From: Vesta saturnalis
Taxonomy: Eukaryota > Arthropoda > Insecta > Coleoptera > Lampyridae
Direction: 5' to 3'
Assembly (NCBI GenBank): GCA_036346205.1
Contig: JARFJB010000003.1
Span: forward strand, 1,045,001-1,109,000
DNA length: 64,000 nt
Positions 54,985 through 64,000 of this stretch are shown in pieces. Below the pieces are notes generated by a model. The model saw only the letters and a list, made by a program, of their open reading frames with translations. It was not told the DNA's origin and did no database searches. A program made the translations under genes and the position numbers. Position 1 is the first letter of the stretch. Each line of letters starts with the position of its first letter.

Positions 54985-56585
54985 GCGGTGTCTAAAACTT
55001 GATGACCAATTACATCATTTTCAAGGTTGAAACAGTTCTTTCAAATGTAACAGCCTGTATATGATTGGATGGTCGGATGCAGATTTGATTCTGTATCGAC
55101 TCACTATAACTTTCCCTATACCATACCTATTTCCAACAGTTTTCTTGTTAATCCATATTTTCTATTTTAATGTGATTTTTTGGCAGAAACCGAAACATTG
55201 TTTGTTTTTCAAAACAAAATGACTATGACTGAAATTCACTTTAATTAGAACATGAAAACAGAACAGAAACAGAAAACTGAGAACATAACAAATGAAATAT
55301 AACAAAATTGATACATAATAACAAGAAATAATGTACGAATGTTTTATGACCGTCATTTTGGTTTAAACACTGAAAAACTGTCATATAACAGAAATCTGAC
55401 GTTTGTCTGGTCTTAGATTAGTAAACGCATTATGCACACGGTTCAATAATTCCTCTCTGGTTTGTACAGGCCCAAAGTACGCTAGAGGTGGAACTCCAAG
55501 CGCGTAAAATTGGGTAGCCAGTTCCAGAGTCCCTGTGGGCCAATCAAACTATCCTCGAAGATCAAGGTCAGCTGGAGGTGTACAGCTGTAGTGGAATGTG
55601 ATTGAGCATCATTCAGCTGATACCAACTGTTTACTGTCACGTGGAGTTAGAGCATTTAGGAAATCACTAACAACCCCTTTGAGTATTTTCAGATATCTAT
55701 CCCTATTCAAATTTTCGTCGTACACATAATATGCCACTCTCATAGTGTCCATAATTAAACAAAAAACATTAAAACAAGTGGTCCTGGTCATCATGTTCCT
55801 TTATGACATGTGGATTACCTTGTGCACAGGAGTGATTATTTCGGTGATTTATAATTCCTCACCTGCTGAATTTTGATTCACGAGTCCACATAATGTTATG
55901 AAGAAATCTTGGATCATCGGCCATTTTTATGCACATGAACTTACAAAAATTACCTCATCATCAAGACATAATCTGTTTACGGTTATCTAAGAAAAAGGAT
56001 GTATTTTATGTTTTCTTAATATTCTGCAGATTGATGCTCCTGAATACCCAAATCCAGCATTGCTGCTGGAGTTGAATTCGTGGATAAGCGAAAATAAGCC
56101 AACATGTTTACCTTGTTATCTTCATTATATATTACAGGCTTTATGTGATTTCTAGTTGCCCTTACGACTCCCAGTTGCCATAAACCGAGCTTCGTTCATT
56201 AAATAATCAGGATGTTCGTCTGGCAATTCTTTCTCATTCACCATGCGTATAAAACAAATTATTGGAATATTTTTCAACATAAGAAAATGAACAAAATCTC
56301 TAAAATTGTAATTACAAACCTAATGAACCTGCGACGATACTGCTTTGGTATAAAATCATTGTATTTATTCCTGCGAAAATCAAGGCTTACTAGATAGAAC
56401 TTTTGCAGTTTCATGGGCTTTTGATAACAAATATGGATTAACACGAAGGTATAGCACATTGATGCAAAATCAAATTCTGCATCTGACCATCCAATAATAT
56501 ACAGGGTGCCACATTTGAAAGAATGAACTTTTTCAATTTTGAAAATGATGCAATTGGTTATCAAATTTTGGACACCTTGTATGCG
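54985..56585 (-). mobile_element. Mariner-like element remnant with inverted termini
   Basis: Segments at about 54985-55095 and 56480-56585 are inverted relatives (shared CTGCATC(C/T)GACCATCCAAT, TACATTTGAAAGAA, AAAATGATG(C/T)AATTGGT). Between them the minus strand carries a broken transposase: ADDPRFLHNIMW (about 55920), a region like QGNPHVIKE (about 55815), and AYYVYDENLNRDRYLKILKG with VVSDFLNAL (55730-55650). Stops and frameshifts are abundant. This is probably a second Tc1/mariner lineage relative to 545-1450. Confidence 0.65.
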
Positions 56586-56589
56586 ATAA

Positions 56590-58360
56590 ATCAATTATCA
56601 TCGAAAACTTCTAATGAACGGCTACCCGAGAAACCCTGTATATACAGCAAATGTATATATAATGTATTTATGTTTCTAATTTTGTATTAAATGCATAAAA
56701 TACCATTTCAGTAATGTCAATTTTTGACAGTCCTAATTGGATGCATTTTTATTAATTCGGATTATTGAGGTTGTACTGAGCATAAAAAAACATAATGCTC
56801 TGTGTTTAATTGAAGCCACACCTAGAAAAATTTTGACTTCGCCCACTACTTCATCATAACTACAGATCTGAAAACAGATACAGAAATGTCTCGATTCCTA
56901 AAACAATTCAATTCAGCCAATCTTTTACACATATTCAGAAAATTTGTGCGTCCAATAGCAAATGCAGCTGCATCATACTAGGAAGCACAACTAATAATTA
57001 TTATTTCATTTTATACTGAAGATGATTGCAATTGCTGCTGAAATATACTAATTTTGTTAATTATTTATTTAAATACATGATTTTGACCCACAAAAAAAAA
57101 AACCCAAGTATGCAAATTATGAAGAAAAATCGTGAAAGTGCGCATTTTTTATTAATATTTCCTAAATTGAAATTCATTAGTTTTGACCTCCAAATCTAAC
57201 GATAAAATGAATTAGATAAAAAATTTAGTTCAGCTAAGAGATAAAATGTTCTATTTTTGTAACCTTCAAGGTCCTGTTGAAGAAAAAACAATTTGTGATA
57301 CTGGAATTTTCAGCAAATTTAAATACAGGGAAAATGAGAGGACAATAAAAACAAAATTTAAGAAATATCCCGAATATATATTTATATAGACACATTCACA
57401 CTTATATGAGGATAATCAAAAATGCACAGCCGTCTTGATAAATCGCAATATGCGAATAGCGACAAATCAAAAAAGCTACAGTACAATTTTGTTGCTAGAA
57501 TGAACTAAATAATTTTTTTTTATATATAATTAAAAACTATACTAACATTTAAAATGAAGGAACACCGAAGCCCAAAATTTCGTTGTAATGTACAAATGAG
57601 TAATTTGGAAATATTTATACAAAATTTTCATTAACAACATTTTCATTTGTTATTTGATAACGACTAGGCAAACAACAAATGAAACTATGTTAGCTGCCTG
57701 CATTATAAAATACACTTAGCACTTTAATTATACCTCTATAAAATAATTAAATATTTTGACAGCCGTAGCTTAAAAATTAATTGTTATTAACGAATCTCTA
57801 TACAATAATTATAATGAAATCACTTATTTAATGTGAAATGTATATTACAAAGTACAAATGCAAAACAAAAAAGTGTGCGGTACTTTGGCCAATAAACTTA
57901 TTATAACGCCAATTTAAATAATATATAGATATCTAAGCTACAAAGCCACAAATAAATAAAATTTTTTTACGAGATAACGGTAAAAAAATTTTGTTTCAAA
58001 TCCAACAACCTGAGAACAAATTGTAATGATTATATGAGATTACTTCGTGAAGCCCCCTAACACACTACTAAATACACTAACTTTATTATTTTACAAATGT
58101 ATACTTTTAAAAAAGTCGTATCGACATGTATAAAAATTGTCCAAACTTCACTTAAGATGGTTTACATACAATATTTGATATAAGAGTATTAAAAATTTTC
58201 TCAACTATTCAATTTTTGCTGTTAATTAGTGCAGCTGAAATTGATTTGGCAGTGTCAATGGTTGCTATGGTCAAAACGGCCACTGCCAGGAATGATCCTT
58301 AAATTTTTAACACATTAAAAATGTTCGTATTTATATTTAAAAAAAATATCTTCTAAACAC
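56590..58360. other. Downstream region of the 58.4-60.7 kb gene
   Basis: AT-rich, no ORF; part of it is probably the 3' UTR of the minus-strand gene ending at 58367. An ATAAA-type polyadenylation signal cannot be singled out. Confidence 0.4.
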
Positions 58361-58366
58361 AGAATT

Positions 58367-60666
58367 TTATTCTTCTACAGCTGTAGGTTCTGGTGCTTTC
58401 TATAAATAAAATTATTAATAATTTAATAATAAATATTAAGTTTACGTACTATATCATTTACACTACTGTCATGCCTCTCTTCTTCTTTCCCTTCTGACAA
58501 TTCGGAAACAGTGCTGACCTGAAAACACACCAGTTGTGTACAAAATTATCTAAGTTACTAAATAATTCAACAAATCAAGGATGGAGAAGTTTTCATTTAG
58601 AATAATAAGTAACATGGGAAGGATGTTCAAACACAACACGAATATAAATTAACAGATTTAACATATGTAATGCACTATCTATTAACACAATTTGCTACGG
58701 TTAATTACTTATTAATTGGGTAAAACATGTTAGGAGAGACAAGCGGAAAACTCTGAAAAATGTTAGCACATAACACTACCCTATTGTAAAAATTAAAACA
58801 TACAAGATTGTTAATAAAAAGATACTTTCCATTACGTTTGGGCTATTCACCTGTTTGATTGGCCCTTCAAGTGATGTCGTTATTGATGTATTGATGATGT
58901 TAGGCGAAGATGGACTGTGTGCATCTCCATTAGTAAGTATCACTTCTGAATTTGGAAGCGGAATATCTGCAACGGACTCTTGAATCTTTTCAGATTCGGA
59001 AGGAATATTTGGGATAGGTTCAGATTCTAAAAGCGAATTAGAGACCTCGGAAGCAATCGGTTCTGGTATACAATCTACAGGAGGAAGTGACATTGGCTCA
59101 GGAAGACTTTCAGATAATGGCTCAGGTAAGGATGGTAATGATTCCGTCGATATATCAGGTAATGAATCCGCGTTAATTACCTGCTCCGGTTCTTTAACTG
59201 GAGACAATGGTTCAATTTCTGGTACGGGGGGTGAACTTGTTAATATGGGAGAGGGTGTAGGTTCAACTAATGGTTCCTCAACCGGTAGTTGAGGTGAATC
59301 TATTACAGGTTCTGGAAGTGATTCTGCAACAGGTTCGGGAAGTGATTCTGCAACAGGTTCTGGAAGTGATTCTGCAACAGTTTCTGGCTGCAATTCTGTA
59401 ATGGGTTCTGGTGGAGGTAATTCGGTAGCGGAAGGTTTAGCGATAGATTCTAAGCTAGGTACATCTGAAGCAATTGCTACAGATTCAATTGGTGGTTCGG
59501 GAGAATCACCTTTATTTAGTATATTTGTATCAATAATTGGGGACGTGGGAGATGAAATGCTCGTGAGAGTAGGTTCTACTTCCGGAGTTTTGGTTAAAGG
59601 AACTTGTTCTACCGGAGGAACGTCGGCCATTGTAGATTCTGCAAACACCGTCACCGGAGATGGGGGATTTGAGGAAGGTAAAGGTGGAGGAATTTCTTCA
59701 TTACGCACCTCTTTGGATTCAGCAACTACTTGTTCATCTGGTTTAACTTCTACAATTTTTTGTTCTTCTACTTCTACTTTAGGTGGGTCTACTTCTACTT
59801 TAGCGTCATGTACTTCCTCTTTTGGCGTTTCTACTTTTATTTCTTCTTTAACTACACTTTCCTCACTTGTGACTTCAAGTTTTGTTTCTACATTTACAGG
59901 GGGTTGTTCTTCAGGTTTTGTTTCGACAACTTCAACAGGTTTTGGCACTTCTTCTGTTTTAGGTTCGACACTAATTGATGATGCTTCGCCATTTGTTAAT
60001 GCAGGTGCAGATTCCGTAGTAGATGGTGGTAAAACGGAATCTTCAGATTTACTTGCTTCAGGTGATGTAGCAGTAATGGAGATTTCTTCAGCACCCTAAA
60101 AAGTAATTATTATTTTAACAAATTGTTTTATATTGCTTTAGTCATTTTATGTGAACATTAGCCATAATTACAAACCCCTCTTGTACTTATATTAATTAAA
60201 CGTTATTATAAATAGTCGAGGTTACACCTTTTATTTCGTAAAAGGAATTTGTAAATAAAGTTAATAAATATAAATAAATTACTAAATATAAACTGAAAGT
60301 ATTACTTTATAAAAATAAGTTCTAACAAGTTTACCCTCGATAAAAAAAAATTGATTGCTTTGGAAGAAATCCAAGATTATAAAATTATCATAATTTAAAG
60401 AAATTTAATAAAAGTTAGTGCGTTAATTTATAGAATGTGCGTGTGGTAAAATTTCTCTACGACGTTAAATTATTTTAATTACATTCATTGTTAGTAAGTG
60501 TGAAGATACTAGGTAACACAAATTTAGAGAAAAAAAATACCCTTTTAGTAAACATCTCCAATTTCGGTATGAATTTAAAGCACAAAAAAATAAAAGCGAC
60601 AAAAGTGGTGCACATGTTCACAAAAAACGATTTAGCGGTACTTCGCAAATTTACCTGTGATTCCAT
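58367..60666 (-). CDS. Acidic proline/glutamate/serine-rich protein (452 aa, four exons)
   Basis: Proposed exons are 60666-60655 (MESQ, in a Kozak-like ACCATGG), 60095-58851, 58518-58450 and 58399-58367. Boundaries are GT-AG, all phase 0, and the total is 1359 nt. The product is low-complexity: an N-terminal part rich in Glu, Thr and Ser (GAEEISITATSPEASK), then VEVVETKPEEQ- and VETPKEEVHDAKVEVDPPK-type repeats. A proline-rich part contains three tandem VAESLPEP units (near 59370-59310). The short C-terminal exons encode VSTVSELSEGKEEERHD and KAPEPTAVEE. No catalytic domain, signal peptide or coiled coil is seen. Such proteins are often cytoskeletal or anchoring scaffolds; an A-kinase-anchor-like role is only a guess. 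The large ORF is intact and unlike its TE neighbours. The first exon rests on splice-site logic alone. The plus-strand ORF at 59401-60099 is its antisense shadow. Confidence 0.7.
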
Positions 60667-60669
60667 GGT

Positions 60670-62735
60670 TTACTTTAATTTTTGAAAAAGCGACACAAAG
60701 CTAGAACCGTGCAAGTTTTGAAATTATACTGGGATAAATGTGTATTTGCGGTGGGTATTTATAGCTTTCCTTCTTAGACACCCTAACTTACATTCCATAC
60801 CACTACGTGGTGACTACGTTGCAATTGCTTTTGAGTGGGATGTAAAAAAAATAGATGTCGAGACTAAGAAACGGCGCCTTGTAACTTAAGACTGTACGAA
60901 GATATAAACCCTAGCAGAATCATGTTCTAGTTTTATTTCGCATTTATTGACGAAACGGTCCTTCGAGATGGACACAGATGCGTTTACAAAAGAAATTTGC
61001 GGTATCTTCGATAATTAATAAGAGTACAACAGGCAGATGCAAGATATAAAATTAAAAATAGATTCCAGCAGTGCAACAAACGCGTTATTTAAGTTCTTGG
61101 TTCAAGGTCATAATGCACATTCTCGAAATAGTGACTTTGAAAAGTATACCGGATGACGCCCGATGTGTTTTGCGAAATCGAGAATCCTGTAAAAATGAAA
61201 ACCACAAATAGGTCTAAATCGGGAGACAATTACACGTTTCTCAGTTTACAAAGGGCAACTGCGTATGTGTCGGTTGAAACGCCAATGGCGTACAAGTCTT
61301 AAATTGCAAAAAACGCAATATTATGTGGGATGTGTATATATATACGGGTGACTTTGACACTCGCTCGCTCTTCAGGAATTTAATTTAAACATCAAGGTTA
61401 ATCTATATTTTTACTCGTCAACGTCAACTAACTAGGACCAGACACATTTTTATGGCACCAGATGATTAAACGAATTAGGAAGGAATCATATTAAAAGTGT
61501 AACGGTGTCCAAAATTTTGCCAATTACAATGTAATAAAAACTTTGAAGATTATTTTAGAGGGAAAGGCTTAATTCTAACACATTTTGAAAACAGATGAAG
61601 TAATGGGTCAATTTAGCCAGCATTATTAATTCGTGCGAGCAATACGCAATTTTGTTAATGTTTACTGCCAAACATTTTAAACATAAAAAACAACGTAAAA
61701 TCACACGCACTTGGCTATAAACTATGTTATGTTTATTTTGCCATGCATTCTATACGCAAAAACAAATACTATTTATACAAAACAAATTAACTAATTTTGA
61801 AATATTAGTTAAAATGTAAAATACATAAAACTACAAATTGGCTGAAGGTCACAATCAAGATATAGCATAGCTAGCTGGACACACAGTAAATGGTCTTCCT
61901 TCATTTGCAAACTAGTTTATCTGGTCTTTAACATCGTTTAATGTAAGGGTTAACCCACTTGGCGTTTTCTAGAATACTACCAGCAGATGCACATACTTCA
62001 AGCTTTAAAATAAATAACTATTTTTTTAAATATTAATAGAAATCTGGCCGTTATAATTCGTATAATAAATGTGTATTATATATTATTACGTAGTACACGA
62101 AACACCTACACCATTAAATAGAGCAGTAGTGTAAATCTAATCAAATGGGACGAAGACGCAAATTAAAAACGTTGGAATGCTTCGGACCGCAGTTTGTTAA
62201 AAATATTCTCTAATTAAATTATATGCACGTACGTAGCATTGAAGTGTGCGAATTAAAGTAAATTAGTAACTAATATTAATAAATTTTAAAAATAAAATAT
62301 CCCTGAAAAATATAAATTGTTCTAACCTTATATATTTTTGTTCATTTATTTTTGTAATTGCTTAAACTTTACATTGACACCAAAGCATAAGGTCTGTAGT
62401 TTAAATGCAAGATAATTCCGTTTATCGATATCACTTAACAATTACGATACAAACTTTACGACATCGATTTCATAATGAATTTTTCGCATTTCCTCACTTT
62501 TCATATGTAATGATTTAACAATCATATGTGTACATTAAGAATTTAAATTTAGTTTAAATGCGTTATTCTTAAACCACGGTTGCTGGATAAAGCCGATGAT
62601 TACTCATTCACAGAGTATAACTCACTGGATAAGGCCCATGAGTATCTTGCATATAACAATGTGACCATTAATGTCTAACTTAAAATAGATTTTAAATAAC
62701 AAAAACCTAATTTATAAATATTGAATTCACTAAAT
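60670..62735. other. Promoter-side and intergenic region
   Basis: No gene recognised; the first few hundred bases presumably hold the promoter and 5' UTR of the minus-strand gene. Confidence 0.4.
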
Positions 62736-62739
62736 ACAG

Positions 62740-63097
62740 GGCCGGAAATAGTGTGCCGGTCTGAGCATCATCGGTACTATAAAAGGTGATTTCAAATTTT
62801 TTCGAAGTGCTCAGGTCGTAATGGGAACTTTCTAAATTTAGAGGGTGTTCCAAAAAAAAATAACACGGTGAAGTCGCATTTTTTAAAATAAAACATCCTG
62901 TATATTTAAAAATACACAGTCGGGAAATAGTACACCGGTCTTTAGCAGCACCGATACGTAACAGGTGATCTCAAATTTTCCTGAAGTGTTCAGCTCGTAA
63001 TGGACATTTTCTAAAATTATTTCTGATTAAAGCGGGTATTCTAGAAAAAAGTGACACGGTAGTCAATGTTTTAAACAAAACATCCTATATACTGGGT
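62740..63097. repeat. Tandem duplication of about 185 bp
   Basis: Two units (about 62741-62922 and 62926-63097) share GGAAATAGT(G/A)(T/C)(G/A)CCGGTCT, AGGTGAT(T/C)TCAAATTTT, CAG(G/C)TCGTAATGG, GACACGGT or AACACGGT and AACATCCT(G/A)TATA. Each resembles a mariner-type terminus ending in GGGTGTTCC or GGGTATTCT. Confidence 0.75.
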
Positions 63098-64000
63098 GTT
63101 TCAAAAAACGTTCCGCTAACTTCTAGGGTAAATAGAATACGTATTAAAAAATAATGTTAGTTTGGTTAATAAACATGTGTCCGAAAATGCCTCCTTAAGA
63201 ACATACGGCCCTGTAAAGGTGGCCTCAAAAATCTTTTTTTTTTCATTATCTCTGAAACGGTTTAAGATACCTAAATGAAATACCTTTGATTAGGTCATAT
63301 AAGATAGTGTGGACAAATTTTTAATATTTTGTACAGGAGCGTCGCTAAAGGGGGAGTGCCACTTATTTTGCCCCCTAACTTTTTTATGGGATATTTTTAA
63401 TTTTTTGGGCAAAAATAATATTTCTTAAACAATTTGTCACAAAAAAGTTGAAAGTTATTTGAGGTTTTAATATGTTTTACCTAAAATAAGAAAATAAAAG
63501 AAATATTGAGTTATTGTGATTTACCTGAATTAAGTAGGCTTAGACTGCAGGCTCGCGATTTTTTTGTTTAACAGATTCACATTTTTTTCTGTTTGTTTTG
63601 TGTTATTCGTTGTTTTTTTTAATTGTTTCCTTTGTCTATTCTGTGTTAATGTACAATTAAAACCTTTCTAAATAATTTACAATATTTTTACCTCATAGTT
63701 GTTTCTGAAAGAATCATTATTCCCTGAGGTAGTTCGTTCTCGCGCTTGAAAATTATTAATTGTTTCATTTTAAAATAATTTAATTCGGTCAGCCATTACT
63801 TGCTAAAACCTCAAATAACTCCAAAACCAGTAATTTTTTTTGACTCTCAACAAGAGTATCTTTTTTGTGGCAAATTGTTTAAAACATACCATTTTTTGCC
63901 CAAAAAATTAAAAATATCCCCATAAAAAAAGTTTGGGGGCAAAATAAGTTGAATTTCCACTTCACAGCCACAAAATATTAAAAATTTGTCAACACTATCT
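63098..64000. repeat. Long inverted-repeat element reaching the window edge
   Basis: Starts ACTGGGTGTTTCAAAAAACG. The segment at about 63300-63480 is complementary to 63800-64000 (AGATAGTGTGGACAAATTTT against AAAATTTGTCAACACTATCT; GCCCCCTAACTTTTTTATGG against its complement). Arms are about 190 bp; the right end is outside the window. The interior is AT-rich and non-coding. Confidence 0.75.

Noticed and set aside
59401..60099. 232-codon plus-strand ORF
   Set aside because: It is the antisense of the acidic repeat-rich exon; Ser/Gly/Thr-rich shadow frames are expected there.

Overview
The window is eukaryotic nuclear DNA, almost certainly from an insect; a beetle would fit, but nothing in the sequence proves the order. 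The reasons are spliced genes with tiny GT-AG introns (43-76 bp in several genes), an insect-like U2AF1, a MADF-domain gene, AT-rich spacer with AT, GT and TTA microsatellites, and a dense mixture of BEL/Pao, Penelope-like, jockey/RTE-type non-LTR, Tc1/mariner, IS630-like, pogo and piggyBac remnants. There are no operons, CRISPR arrays or prokaryotic signals.

Layout. 0.5-6.2 kb: a dead Tc1/mariner copy, then a minus-strand BEL/Pao retrotransposon whose gag is split by a nested Penelope-like element (PLE) that carries a tRNA-like segment and a hammerhead-like motif. 8.5-12 kb: satellite-like repeats, including palindromic GGAATTTCC minisatellites and a 311-bp inverted-repeat element enclosing a tRNA-like segment. 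12.6-15.6 kb: a nearly complete pogo-type DNA transposon with terminal inverted repeats and TA target duplications. 16.1-17.7 kb: a decayed C2H2 zinc-finger gene. 18.5-24.5 kb: a second pogo-type element, apparently interrupted by a PLE whose GIY-YIG end is present twice as about 590-bp inverted arms. 27.6 kb: a small unknown ORF. 28-29.6 kb: repeats rich in TGACCTTG. 30.6-31.3 kb: a four-exon MADF gene beside a dead piggyBac copy. 32.9-39.4 kb: U2AF1, a degenerate partial duplicate of it, and two related flanking segments of about 1.2 kb. 40.3-44.3 kb: an intron-containing IS630-like transposase gene with its catalytic Glu codon turned into a stop. 45.25-45.85 kb: a COMM-domain gene. 46-53.7 kb: non-LTR and IS630-like elements and a second hammerhead/tRNA-like repeat. 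55-56.6 kb: another mariner-like remnant. 58.4-60.7 kb: an acidic, proline-rich host gene of four exons. 62.7-64 kb: tandem and hairpin repeats.

The confidently host-encoded genes are U2AF1 (3' splice-site recognition), the COMMD8-like gene, the MADF gene and the 58.4-60.7 kb gene; the zinc-finger locus is decayed. These genes are independent of one another. The most unusual signal is the repeated association of PLE 3' ends with tRNA-like segments and hammerhead-ribozyme-like cores. Coordinates were counted by hand and may be off by a base or two, and single-base frameshifts in homopolymers could be assembly errors.
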